Positions 33,617-41,807 of a stretch of 64,000 nt of DNA are shown piece by piece. Both the position numbers and the translations under genes were made by a program. This stretch comes from Janibacter sp. HTCC2649. Lineage in GTDB: Bacteria > Actinomycetota > Actinomycetes > Actinomycetales > Dermatophilaceae. The notes below the pieces were generated by a model. It ran no database searches, was not told where the DNA came from, and saw nothing but the letters and a program-made list of their open reading frames with translations. Within the stretch, counting starts at the first letter, position 1. The number at the start of each line of letters is the position of its first letter. The stretch is from NCBI RefSeq assembly GCF_000152705.1, contig NZ_CH672413.1, positions 2,145,978 to 2,209,977 on the forward strand, in the 5' to 3' direction.

Positions 33617-34803
33617 GCAGTCAGGGACCGTTCGAGGGCAAGGCGGTCATCACCGGCGCCGGCAAGTCCCAGGTTGGCCGACGGCTCGGTCGCACCGGAC
33701 TCGAGCTCACCGTCGAAGCCTGCCTGCGCGCCATCGAGGACGCCGGCCTGAGCGTCGACGACATCGACGGTGTCGCGAGCTATCCCGGTGGTGGGGTACC
33801 TCAGCCCGGCTTCTCCGGAGCGAGCACCCACGAGCTCCAGAACGCGCTCGGCATCAGCGCGAAGTGGTACATGAGCGGGGCTGAGACCGCCGGCCAGGTC
33901 GGGCCGGTCATCGAGGCCTGCATGGCAGTGACGCTGGGCCTCGCCAACCACGTGGTGGTCTTCCGGTCAGTGTGGGAGTCCACGGCGCAGGCCTCGGGTG
34001 ACCGGGCGTCGGTTCTCGGTGGCGGCCGCAGGGCCACCGGACACCTGGAGTACTTCGCACCCTTCGGTGCGCTCTCCCCGGCCAATTGGCTCGCCATGCC
34101 CGCCCAGCGCTACATGCACGACTTCGGTCTCACCCGGGAGCACCTCGGTGCGATCTCGATCAACGCGCGCACCCACGCCGGCCTCAACCCGGACGCCGTG
34201 TATCGCGACCCCCTGACGATGGAGGAGTACCTCGGCTCCCGGATGATCTCCGAGCCGTTCTGCCTCTATGACTGCGACGTCCCGTGTGATGGCGCGACGG
34301 CTGTCATCGTGTCCCGTCGCGACGCCGCAGCGAGCCTCCCCCGCACGCCTCTGGTCGTGGAGTCGGTCGGCACCGGAATGCTCGAGCGCGCCACGTGGGA
34401 CCAGCGTCGCGACCTCACGACGATGGCTGCGCACGACGCGGCGGCCACGATGTGGGACCGCACCGACCTGCGGCCGTCCGACATTGACCACGCCGAGCTC
34501 TATGACGGCTTCAGCTACCTCACGGTGACTTGGCTGGACGCCCTCGGCTTCTTCGACCACGGCGCCGCGGGTGCCTTCATCGATGAGGGTGGACGGTTCG
34601 GCCTCGACGGATCCCTGCCCCTCAACACGAGTGGCGGACAGCTCTCGGGCGGACGTCTGCACGGCATGGGCTTCCTCCATGAAGCCTGCGTGCAGCTCTG
34701 GGGCGAAGGTGGCGACCGTCAGTCGCGCAACGACCCGAGCCTCGCCGTCGTCGCCGTGGGCGGTGGCCCAGTGGCCGGCTCGCTGTTGCTCAGCGCCCGC
34801 TGA
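33613..34803 (+). CDS. Ltp2-like thiolase-fold protein without catalytic cysteine
   Basis: A 396-residue thiolase-superfamily protein in which the usual residues are gone. The nucleophile loop reads MSGAETAGQVGPVIEA (glutamate in place of cysteine) and the GHPxGATG loop reads GGRLHGMGFLHEA. HAELYDGFSYLT keeps a tyrosine in the third loop. Loss of the thiolase triad is the feature of the Ltp2 retro-aldolase class, which cleaves 17-hydroxy or other tertiary beta-hydroxyacyl-CoAs with a DUF35 partner. The start overlaps the DUF35 stop (ATGA). The substrate is not known; aldolase function is inferred from family and pairing. Confidence 0.82.
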   Translation: MSSQGPFEGKAVITGAGKSQVGRRLGRTGLELTVEACLRAIEDAGLSVDDIDGVASYPGGGVPQPGFSGASTHELQNALGISAKWYMSGAETAGQVGPVIEACMAVTLGLANHVVVFRSVWESTAQASGDRASVLGGGRRATGHLEYFAPFGALSPANWLAMPAQRYMHDFGLTREHLGAISINARTHAGLNPDAVYRDPLTMEEYLGSRMISEPFCLYDCDVPCDGATAVIVSRRDAAASLPRTPLVVESVGTGMLERATWDQRRDLTTMAAHDAAATMWDRTDLRPSDIDHAELYDGFSYLTVTWLDALGFFDHGAAGAFIDEGGRFGLDGSLPLNTSGGQLSGGRLHGMGFLHEACVQLWGEGGDRQSRNDPSLAVVAVGGGPVAGSLLLSAR

Positions 34804-34871
34804 CCCGGATCCCACGACCCACCCACCCGACCGGACCCACCGACCCGATCCGCCCGAGCAAAGGAGCTCAC

Positions 34872-35402
34872 GTGCCCGACATCATTGATCCCGCCACCGC
34901 ACCGGCGGACGTCACCGTCTATCGAGGTGTCGACGACCTGCTCGCGGCGATCGGTCAGGAGCTGGGGCCGACCGAGTGGCTCACCATGCAACAGGCCCGG
35001 ATCGACGCCTTCGCGGACGCGACCGAGGACCACCAGTGGATTCACGTGGATCCCTCCCGTGCCGCCGAGAGCCCTTATGGCGCCACGATCGCGCACGGCT
35101 TTCTCACCCTGTCACTCCTGCCGTATTTCATGAGTTCCCTGCGCCGCTTCGACGGGGTGCGGATGGGGATCAACTACGGCCTCGACAAGGTGCGCTTCCC
35201 GGCGGCGGTGCCGACAGGCACCCGCATCCGAGGTCGGATGCGCATGGATGACGTTCAGGCGCTGCCGGACAACGGGGTCCAGCTCACGACGACGATCACG
35301 GTCGAGGTCGAGGACGCTGCCAAGCCCGCATGCGTCGCGACACTCGTCAGCCGCTACTACTTCAACGCGAGCAGTGACCCGATCGAAGGTTCGACGCCAT
35401 GA
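34872..35402 (+). CDS. MaoC-like (R)-specific enoyl-CoA hydratase
   Basis: A 176-residue single hot-dog-domain hydratase. The catalytic hydratase-2 motif is clear: FADATEDHQWIHVDPSRAAE with the Asp/His pair, followed by YGATIAHGFLTLSLLPYF. The GTG start at 34872 has AAAGGAG 6 bp upstream. It lies 68 bp after the previous gene and overlaps the next by ATGA. With the MFE2-like SDR at 29848 it can provide an R-configured hydration/oxidation route parallel to the crotonase-type hydratases. Confidence 0.9.
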   Translation: MPDIIDPATAPADVTVYRGVDDLLAAIGQELGPTEWLTMQQARIDAFADATEDHQWIHVDPSRAAESPYGATIAHGFLTLSLLPYFMSSLRRFDGVRMGINYGLDKVRFPAAVPTGTRIRGRMRMDDVQALPDNGVQLTTTITVEVEDAAKPACVATLVSRYYFNASSDPIEGSTP

Positions 35403-37048
35403 CCGCCCCCACGTCGGCCATCGCGCCCACCCCGCACGACCCGCGAACGGTCACGGCGGATGACTTCACCTGGCTGATCCGAGGGCGCAGCTGGTGCGGC
35501 CTCATCGCCGAGCGTGCTGCAGTCACACCGGACACCCGCTTCCTGATCGACCCGCACGGCACCGAACTCACTTTCGGCGAGTTCGCGCAGAGGGTAGAGC
35601 GTGTTGCGGCAGCGCTCGCGGCCGAGGGCATCGGGCCCGGCGCCGTCGTGGCCTGGCAACTGCCGACCCGCATCTCAACCTTGCTCGTCATGTCTGCCCT
35701 CCGCCGGCTCGACGCGATCCAGGCGCCGATCATTCACCTCTATCGAGAGCGGGAGGTGCGGGCCTCTCTCGAGGCCGTTGAGCCCACCCACTTCATCGTT
35801 CCAGGAGTGTGGGGCGGCTTCGACTTCACGGCCATGGCCCGCTCGATAGCCGATGCCGATGGTCCAAGCCCGACTCTCCTCGAGGTCGGGGTGGACGCCC
35901 CCGAGACAGCGGACACGTCGAGCCTGCCGCCCGTGCCATCCACGGACGACGACGGACAGCAGTTCCGTTGGGTCTACTTCACCTCCGGCTCCTCCGGTGT
36001 GCCGAAGGGTGCACGCCACACCGACGCGACAATCCTCACCGGTTCCACGGGTTTCGCCGGTCTCGGCCGGATGGGCACCCGCCCGGGCGAAGTGTCCGCC
36101 ATGGCCTTCCCTGTCGCCCACATCGGTGGGGCGATCTATCAGATCACCTGTCTGGCGGCTGGCTTCCCCATGCTGGTCCTGGAGGCCTTCGATCCGGCAC
36201 GAATCGTCACGCAGTTCCGCGAGCACAAGGTCACCAGCACCGGCGGGGCTCCTGCCCTGTATGCCGGCCTCATGGCAATGCAGAAGGCGTCACCCGAGCC
36301 GCTGTTCCCCGATCTCACCCTGCTCAAGGGAGGTGGGGCCCCTTGCCCACCGGAGTACCTCGACGAGGGCCTGGACGTCCTCGGGGTGGTCATCGCCCAC
36401 GACTACGGCATGACCGAGGTCCCGATGATTGCGGCAGCCGACCCCTACACAGACTCCGCCGTCCTTCGGTTGACGGACGGAATTGTGGTGCCCGGCAACG
36501 AAGTTCGGCTGGTCGACCTTGACGACGTCCCGGTGGCCGAAGGGGTCGATGGTCTTGTTCAGGTCCGTGGTGGAGGCGTGTGCAAGGGCTACACCGACCC
36601 GACCAAGAACGCCGAGAACTTCACGGACGACGGCTGGTTCCGCACCGGCGACCTCGGCCGCATTCACCCCAGCGGTCACATCGAGGTCATCGGACGGATC
36701 AAGGAGATGATCATCCGCAAGGGCGAGAAGATCGCCCCGCTGGAGATCGAGGACCTTCTGAGCCGTCACCCCAGGGTGACCGAGGTCGCCGTCATCGGCC
36801 TGCCGGACGCAGAGCGCGGGGAGCGTGTCTGCGCCGTCGTGGTGCCCACGCCGGGAGGCAACGCACCCACGCTCGCCGAGCTCACGGCATACCTGAGCGC
36901 TCAGGGACTCATGAAGCAGAAGCTCCCCGAACAGCTCGAGGTCCTGCCCGAACTGCCCCGCACCGGCCTGTCCAAGGTGGCCAAGGCCACGCTCCGCTCG
37001 CAGTTCAGTGAGCTGAGCACCACGAACAACGAAGGAGAACACGCATGA
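35399..37048 (+). CDS. AMP-forming acyl-CoA synthetase
   Basis: A 549-residue ANL ligase with WVYFTSGSSGVPKGARHTDA (P-loop, serine-rich variant), AHDYGMTEVPMIAA, GWFRTGDLGRIHPSGHIEVI, and near the C-terminus LPRTGLSKVAKATL with the catalytic lysine in SK rather than the more common GK. It is seventh in the operon and overlaps both neighbours by 4 bp. Divergence from the other three synthetases (different P-loop and linker) suggests a different acid substrate. Confidence 0.88.
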   Translation: MTAPTSAIAPTPHDPRTVTADDFTWLIRGRSWCGLIAERAAVTPDTRFLIDPHGTELTFGEFAQRVERVAAALAAEGIGPGAVVAWQLPTRISTLLVMSALRRLDAIQAPIIHLYREREVRASLEAVEPTHFIVPGVWGGFDFTAMARSIADADGPSPTLLEVGVDAPETADTSSLPPVPSTDDDGQQFRWVYFTSGSSGVPKGARHTDATILTGSTGFAGLGRMGTRPGEVSAMAFPVAHIGGAIYQITCLAAGFPMLVLEAFDPARIVTQFREHKVTSTGGAPALYAGLMAMQKASPEPLFPDLTLLKGGGAPCPPEYLDEGLDVLGVVIAHDYGMTEVPMIAAADPYTDSAVLRLTDGIVVPGNEVRLVDLDDVPVAEGVDGLVQVRGGGVCKGYTDPTKNAENFTDDGWFRTGDLGRIHPSGHIEVIGRIKEMIIRKGEKIAPLEIEDLLSRHPRVTEVAVIGLPDAERGERVCAVVVPTPGGNAPTLAELTAYLSAQGLMKQKLPEQLEVLPELPRTGLSKVAKATLRSQFSELSTTNNEGEHA

Positions 37049-37821
37049 ACACCGATTTCAGTGGTGACGTCGCCCTCGTCACCGGCGGCGCCGGCGGGCT
37101 GGGTGAGGCGACTGTTCGGGCCCTGGTCACCGCCGGATGCGCCGTCGTGATCGCCGACATGAACGACGCCAAAGGCGAGGCGCTGGCGGAGGAACTCGGC
37201 GACCGAGTCCGCTACGCGCGCACCGACGTGCTCGACGACGCGACGGTCACGGCAGCCATCGAGACGGCCCAGTCACTCGGGACGCTGCGTTATGCGGTGA
37301 CCTCACACGGCGGATTCGGGGTCGCCGACCGGGTGGTCAACCGCGAGGGCACACCGGCACCCATGGAGGGCTTCGCCAAGACCGTCGGCCTCTACCTCAA
37401 CGGCACCTACAACATCGTGCGTCTCGTCGCCGCAGCCGTCGCAGCTGCTGAGCCCAACGAGGACGGTGAGCGCGGGGCCATTGTCACCACCGCGAGCATC
37501 GCAGCCTACGAGGGCCAGATCGGTCAGACGGCGTATGCCGCCGCCAAAGCCGGAGTCGTCGGGCTCACCCTTGCCGCGGCGCGTGATCTCAGTGCTGCGG
37601 GCATCCGGGTTGTCTGCGTCGCACCGGGGACGATGAAGACGCCGATCATGGAGTCCGTCGGGCCCGAGATGCTGGCGAAGTTCGAGGCGGCCGTGCCCTT
37701 CCCCAAGCGTCTGGGCAAACCCTCGGAGTATGGCGCGCTCGTCCTGCACGCCTTGACCAATCCCTACCTCAACGGTGAAGTCATCCGGCTGGATGGCGCC
37801 CAGCGGTTCGGTCCTCGCTGA
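37045..37821 (+). CDS. Short-chain dehydrogenase, HSD10-like 3-hydroxyacyl-CoA dehydrogenase
   Basis: A 258-residue SDR close to the type-2 3-hydroxyacyl-CoA dehydrogenase (17beta-HSD10) group. VALVTGGAGGLGEATVRALV is the cofactor motif, IVTTASIAAYEGQIGQ and TAYAAAKAGVVGLTLAAARD hold the catalytic Ser-Tyr-Lys, and VCVAPGTMKTPIMESV and YLNGEVIRLDGAQRF are typical of the group. Last gene of the eight-gene operon; its stop is followed by a strong hairpin. Confidence 0.88.
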   Translation: MNTDFSGDVALVTGGAGGLGEATVRALVTAGCAVVIADMNDAKGEALAEELGDRVRYARTDVLDDATVTAAIETAQSLGTLRYAVTSHGGFGVADRVVNREGTPAPMEGFAKTVGLYLNGTYNIVRLVAAAVAAAEPNEDGERGAIVTTASIAAYEGQIGQTAYAAAKAGVVGLTLAAARDLSAAGIRVVCVAPGTMKTPIMESVGPEMLAKFEAAVPFPKRLGKPSEYGALVLHALTNPYLNGEVIRLDGAQRFGPR

Positions 37822-37833
37822 CGCTGCCCAACC

Positions 37834-37869
37834 CCATCGAGGGGTCAGCCGTCGCTGACCCCTCGATGG
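37834..37869. terminator. Perfect 16-bp hairpin between convergent genes
   Basis: CCATCGAGGGGTCAGC and its exact complement are separated by the 4-base loop CGTC. It ends the SDR operon and overlaps the last codons and stop of the convergent TetR gene. Confidence 0.8.
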
Positions 37870-38489
37870 ATGATTGAGGCAATCGCCTGGATGACGTCGT
37901 CGCGCCCCACGCCGAGGTCCTGCACGGTGACGAGGAACCACGAGCGGTCCAGTCCTGCGAGGGCGGTGAGCCCGAGGGCTTCCGGGGCACTGGTCGGCTC
38001 CGTCTGCCTCGACCGCAGGTGCATGCCCAGCAGGAACGAGACGCGGAGCTGCATGCGCTTGGAGAGCGCGCGGACATCGGCGTCGGTCGGCCCGGACTGT
38101 GCCGAGGAGAAGATGAAGGCACCGTGCCGGTCCATGAAGGCGAAGTAGGCGTTGACCCACCCGACGATGTCCTCGCGACTTGGGCTCATCGGCAGCCCGT
38201 CCCAGAGGGCGATGACAGCCAAGATGTCGTCGTATGCCGTCTGGCCCAAGAGGTTGAAGACCTCGCGCTTGTCCTTGAAGTAGGTGTAGAACCCTGCTCG
38301 TGAGATGCCACAGGTGTCGGTGATGTTGTTGATCCGCGTGCCGGCGTAGCCACGTTCGAGGAAGAGCTTGCGGGAGGCCTCGAGGATCGACTCCCGGGTG
38401 CGCTGAGCACGCCAGCCCAAGGCGTCGTCCTCGTTGGTGTCGAACGCCAGCGCCGCCTCGGGTGCGGAAGTCGTGGGACGCGTGTCCAT
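37845..38489 (-). CDS. TetR-family repressor, probable regulator of the TTGACG-site operons
   Basis: A 214-residue TetR regulator. The N-terminal helix-turn-helix is RESILEASRKLFLERGYAGT then INNITDTCGISRAGFYTYF, preceded by a roughly 25-residue flexible tail; the rest is the ligand-binding domain. GGAG precedes the ATG at 38489; a GTG 12 codons earlier is possible. Its promoter region, shared with the divergent amidohydrolase, holds a TTGACG half-site (38544) and a good palindrome (38655). Position in the middle of the regulated cluster and probable autoregulation make it the best candidate for the repressor; an acyl-CoA inducer is a guess. Confidence 0.85.
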   Translation of the reverse strand: MDTRPTTSAPEAALAFDTNEDDALGWRAQRTRESILEASRKLFLERGYAGTRINNITDTCGISRAGFYTYFKDKREVFNLLGQTAYDDILAVIALWDGLPMSPSREDIVGWVNAYFAFMDRHGAFIFSSAQSGPTDADVRALSKRMQLRVSFLLGMHLRSRQTEPTSAPEALGLTALAGLDRSWFLVTVQDLGVGRDDVIQAIASIIHRGVSDG

Positions 38490-38543
38490 GAGTTCTCCTG
38501 ACGTGGTGTCGGGGTGCTGTGGCACCCGGTCTTCGAAGCATAG

Positions 38544-38559
38544 TTGACGTTTTTACCCC
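38544..38559. promoter_or_regulatory. TTGACG half-site upstream of the TetR gene
   Basis: TTGACGTTTTTACCCC has one perfect arm only. It is 55 bp upstream of the TetR start and 111 bp from the better site at 38655. Confidence 0.35.
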
Positions 38560-38654
38560 GATCTGTCGCGCCGCGCTGGCAGTGCCATAACTGGATCTTC
38601 CCAGCGGCACTTCAAGCCTCGACAGCAGACCAGAATCGCGTTACTCTGTATTTA

Positions 38655-38670
38655 TTGACGAAAACGTCAA
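38655..38670. promoter_or_regulatory. TTGACG-type operator, TetR/amidohydrolase gap
   Basis: TTGACGAAAACGTCAA has two perfect 6-bp arms around AAAA. It is 36 bp before the amidohydrolase ATG, in the divergent TetR promoter region. Confidence 0.65.
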
Positions 38671-38706
38671 GTCTAGCCCTCCCGGGCACAAGCGAAGAGG
38701 TGACGG

Positions 38707-39927
38707 ATGTCGACCCAGACCCAAGCCGTGCCGACGAGTCAGGCCAGTCCCGATGTGGATTACCCGATTTACGACGCCGACGAGCACTACTACGAGCCGG
38801 CGGACTGCATCAGCCGCCACCTCGACCCCAAGTACCGCGGCATCGTCCGCTGGGCCGACATTGGCGGCCGGAAGACGGTCCTCATCAACGGCCGCCAACT
38901 CACGGTGGTGCCGAACCCGACCTACGACCCCGTCGCCGAGCCCGGGTCGCTCGAGACCTACTTCCGCTCCGAGAACGTCGAGGGCAAGGAGTTGCGGGAC
39001 ATGGTCACCATGCACCCGATTCAGCCCGAGTACCGCAACCGGGACGCCCGGGTCAAGCGCCTCGACGAGCAGGGCGTGGAGCAGACCTGGTTGCTGCCGA
39101 GCTTCGGTCTCGGCATCGAGGAGATGCTTCAGGAGGACCCGGAGTCAACAGCGGCGATCTTCACGGCATACAACCGCTGGCTCGACGAGGACTGGGGCTA
39201 CGCGCGAGACAACCGAATCATCGCCCCACCCATGATCACCCTCATCGACGCCCAGAAGGCCGAGGAGGAGGTCGACCGCGTCCTCGAGGCAGGCGCCCGA
39301 ATGGTCATCCTCAAGGCCGGCCCCGTGGCCAACCCCTACGGTCGTCCACCGTCGCCGGCAGACCCTCAGTTCGACCGGATCTGGGCACGTCTGGCCGAGT
39401 CGAACACGGTTGTCGTCATCCACGCGGGCGATGCGGGCTACACCAAGTTCCTCGGTGACTGGGGTGAGAGCACCCGCTACAGCGGCCTGAAGACCTCCAC
39501 CCTCACCGAGGTCCTCTCGCTCGGAGTAGAGCGGCCCATTTTCGACATGATGGCGGCCATGGTCTGCCACGGTTTGTTCGATCGGCACCCGGCCCTGCGT
39601 GTTGCGACGGTTGAGCTCGGCTCCGCGTGGTTGCCCGATCTTCACCGTCGCCTGCGCGCCTCCTACGGCAAGACGCCGCAGATGTACAAGCGCGACCCGA
39701 TCGAGTCCCTGCGCGAGCACGTGTGGATCGCACCGTTCTACGAGGACAAGGTCGACGCGCTCCGTGCAGTCCAGGGCGCCGACCGCATCCTGCTGGGCTC
39801 GGACTGGCCGCACCCCGAGGGGCTGCCCACACCGCGCAGCGCCATCGCGGACTTCGAGGTCCTCGGCGCTGAAGACATGCGCAAGGCCCTCCACGAGAAC
39901 CAGAAGTTCCTCACTGGCCCTCGCTGA
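38707..39927 (+). CDS. Amidohydrolase-2 family protein
   Basis: A 406-residue TIM-barrel hydrolase of the same broad family as the protein at 8936 but divergent. It opens with YPIYDADEHYYEPADC (metal-binding D-x-H region as DADEHYYE), has VVVIHAGDAGYTKF in mid-barrel, and ends with RILLGSDWPHPEGLPTPRSA, the aspartate-bearing last strand. GAAGAGGTG lies before the ATG. It is transcribed alone and divergent from TetR, so it is likely to be strongly induced with the pathway. The family includes decarboxylases and C-C hydrolases; the reaction is not known. Confidence 0.83.
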   Translation: MSTQTQAVPTSQASPDVDYPIYDADEHYYEPADCISRHLDPKYRGIVRWADIGGRKTVLINGRQLTVVPNPTYDPVAEPGSLETYFRSENVEGKELRDMVTMHPIQPEYRNRDARVKRLDEQGVEQTWLLPSFGLGIEEMLQEDPESTAAIFTAYNRWLDEDWGYARDNRIIAPPMITLIDAQKAEEEVDRVLEAGARMVILKAGPVANPYGRPPSPADPQFDRIWARLAESNTVVVIHAGDAGYTKFLGDWGESTRYSGLKTSTLTEVLSLGVERPIFDMMAAMVCHGLFDRHPALRVATVELGSAWLPDLHRRLRASYGKTPQMYKRDPIESLREHVWIAPFYEDKVDALRAVQGADRILLGSDWPHPEGLPTPRSAIADFEVLGAEDMRKALHENQKFLTGPR

Positions 39928-39948
39928 CCGAATCTCACCACTCGTACG

Positions 39949-39981
39949 GAAGCCCCCCGTGGTACGGCCACGGGGGGCTTC
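39949..39981. terminator. Strong 14-bp hairpin
   Basis: GAAGCCCCCCGTGG and CCACGGGGGGCTTC form a perfect stem around TACGG. It separates the TTGACG-regulated block from the GntR-type regulator that converges on it. Confidence 0.8.
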
Positions 39982-39998
39982 GGTGTGAGTGACCGGGG

Positions 39999-40796
39999 TC
40001 AGTTGAACAGGTCGACGACCGGACGGTCGCGTGGCTGGTCGGCAAAGATCGTCTTGCCTGCACCCTCCATGTGGGAGCGCCAGTGTGCCTCAGCCGCCTC
40101 TGCATCCTTGGCCTCCACAAAGCCGACCATCTTCTCGTAGGAGCGAATGGTTCGTCGGAAGCGGGCTGCCGGGGCATTGTCCGCCGAGAAGCCCTGGACG
40201 ATGGTCTGGTGCAAGTGGGTAGCCACGATCTCGGCCAGCACCTCACACTGCACGGCGAGGGTCTGGTTGCCACAGCGCTCGAAGATGAGCACGTGGAACT
40301 GATAGGTCAGGTCGGTCCACAGACGTGCGTCCGGCACGGCCTCGATTCCGGCCTCGACGACGGCGCTCAGGTCGGCGATACATTGGCGCATGTCGGCAAG
40401 GTCTGCTGTCGTGCGTCGCTTGGCGAGCAGGCGCGCGCAGTATGGCTCGACCACCATTCGCGCCTCGTAGACGTCGAGGACCGTCGTCTGCCGCAACTGG
40501 AGCAGGAGTCCGACATAACGCGCGGCCACGGAACTGTCCGGAGTCATGACCTGAGCCCCGCCCCGCGAACCCCGGCGGACGATGATGAGCGTTTCGGTCT
40601 CAAGGATTCGGAAGGCCTCACGCAGAGTGGGCCGGGAGACGCCGTACTGGCCCATGAGCTGGACCTCTGGAGGCAGCGTCGCTCCGGGCTGCAAGTCCCC
40701 TTTGACGATCTGGCGCCGCAGATCCGTGGCGATGAGCTCGGCAGTCTTGGGCGCCCGGACGATGCGGCCGACGGTGGATGGAGAACTCGTGGTCAT
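39999..40796 (-). CDS. GntR/FadR-family regulator, probable controller of the second operator set
   Basis: A 265-residue FadR-type regulator. The winged helix-turn-helix is at residues 15-85 (QIVKGDLQPGATLPPEVQLM, YGVSRPTLREAFRILE, RRGSRGGAQV) and an all-helical FCD ligand domain follows with histidines (YQFHVLIFERCGN, VATHLHQ) that fit its metal site. TAGACT lies 6 bp before the ATG with no ribosome site, so the mRNA may be leaderless. A 17-bp palindrome related to five other promoters from 41.7 to 52.2 kb lies 23 bp upstream, which suggests autoregulation and a local regulon. Confidence 0.85.
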   Translation of the reverse strand: MTTSSPSTVGRIVRAPKTAELIATDLRRQIVKGDLQPGATLPPEVQLMGQYGVSRPTLREAFRILETETLIIVRRGSRGGAQVMTPDSSVAARYVGLLLQLRQTTVLDVYEARMVVEPYCARLLAKRRTTADLADMRQCIADLSAVVEAGIEAVPDARLWTDLTYQFHVLIFERCGNQTLAVQCEVLAEIVATHLHQTIVQGFSADNAPAARFRRTIRSYEKMVGFVEAKDAEAAEAHWRSHMEGAGKTIFADQPRDRPVVDLFN

Positions 40797-40818
40797 GGTG
40801 AGAGTCTACGTCCCAATC

Positions 40819-40835
40819 AGTCACATCATCTTAAT
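40819..40835. promoter_or_regulatory. Second-type operator upstream of the GntR gene
   Basis: AGTCACATCATCTTAAT matches the AGTnnAnTSAnTnnACT pattern at most fixed positions, with a weak right arm. It overlaps another local inverted repeat, CATCATCTTAATGATG (40824-40839). Confidence 0.45.
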
Positions 40836-40898
40836 GATGCGCCCCGCGGCCCTGTTGACCGGATCCTGTTGGCCTATCCGCTGCTGGGTCCCAACGGC

Positions 40899-41729
40899 TC
40901 AGCCGAGGGGCCGAAAAAGTGCCTGCTGGGCCAGGCTGACCGCGAGGACGCCATCCTGCGTGAACATCGATCCGGTGTAGAGCCCGCGGCCGTGCGCCGT
41001 GCGCGTCGGCTCCATGACGTTGAGGAGCCACTCATCGGCGCGGACCGGCTGGTGAAACCACACAGCGTGGTCGAGGCTCGCCCCCGTCGTGTTCGACCCA
41101 TCATGCAGACGGCCCAAACCGCTCGATCCGTCAGACATGTAGGTCACGGCTGCAGCATGGAGCAGTGGGTCGTCGCCGAGATTGCTCGTGCATCGAGACC
41201 AGAAGCGCTCGGGGAAGGGCAGCTCCGGCGTGAGCTGGTCCAAGAGGCCCCACTCGTGCGCGAAGAGCCGCGGCACAGGGATCTGCTCACACTCGTCGAC
41301 AGAAGCGACCTCAGGAGCGACGATCACTTGATTGTCGACGCCGGGGTTGTCCACCGCAAAGGACATGACGGCTGTGAAGATCACCTGGCCGCCCTGACGT
41401 GCGACGACGTGGCGTGCCGAGTAGTTGCGTCCGTCGCGATCCCGATGAACCTCGAACAACGTGGGATGCGCGCACTGCCCGCTGCGCAAGAAGTATCCGT
41501 GCAGAGAATGGGGGAGCCTGTCCGCTCCGACTGTTCGTCCCGCAGCGAGCAGCGCCTGGGCTGCGACCTGTCCACCGAAGAGGCGGAACTCGTCGTCGTA
41601 GACGAAGTTGGCCCGAAACAGGTCCGGCTCGATCTCTTCCAGCGCCATGACCTCGCTGAAGTCCACGCCGGCAACGAAGTCGGCCTGGCTGCGGACCGCG
41701 TCGTCTGACGTCTCGTGCATGGCAGTCAT
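40899..41729 (-). CDS. Acyl-CoA thioesterase II (TesB-like)
   Basis: A 276-residue double-hot-dog thioesterase. RLFGGQVAAQALLAAGRTV near residue 50 and HSLHGYFLRSGQ are the N-terminal hot-dog signature, and SLDHAVWFHQPVRADEWLL the C-terminal one, with the aspartate of the TesB triad. The family hydrolyses acyl-CoA to acid and CoA, which would relieve CoA trapping. The ATG at 41727-41729 has no ribosome site, but TATAGT lies exactly 6 bp upstream, so a leaderless mRNA is likely. The operator at 41741 lies within the promoter spacer. Divergent from the DoxX gene. Confidence 0.87.
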   Translation of the reverse strand: MTAMHETSDDAVRSQADFVAGVDFSEVMALEEIEPDLFRANFVYDDEFRLFGGQVAAQALLAAGRTVGADRLPHSLHGYFLRSGQCAHPTLFEVHRDRDGRNYSARHVVARQGGQVIFTAVMSFAVDNPGVDNQVIVAPEVASVDECEQIPVPRLFAHEWGLLDQLTPELPFPERFWSRCTSNLGDDPLLHAAAVTYMSDGSSGLGRLHDGSNTTGASLDHAVWFHQPVRADEWLLNVMEPTRTAHGRGLYTGSMFTQDGVLAVSLAQQALFRPLG

Positions 41730-41740
41730 GTGCGCACTAT

Positions 41741-41757
41741 AGTGCAATGAGTTCACT
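41741..41757. promoter_or_regulatory. Second-type operator, thioesterase/DoxX gap
   Basis: AGTGCAATGAGTTCACT has AGTG/CACT outer arms. It lies directly upstream of the thioesterase -10 box; GCACTATAGTGC (41734-41745) is an overlapping perfect 12-bp palindrome. Confidence 0.55.
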
Positions 41758-41807
41758 CATTCATTGTTGTGGCGCGCTAGCACTGTCACACACTCCTCGG
41801 AGGACCT

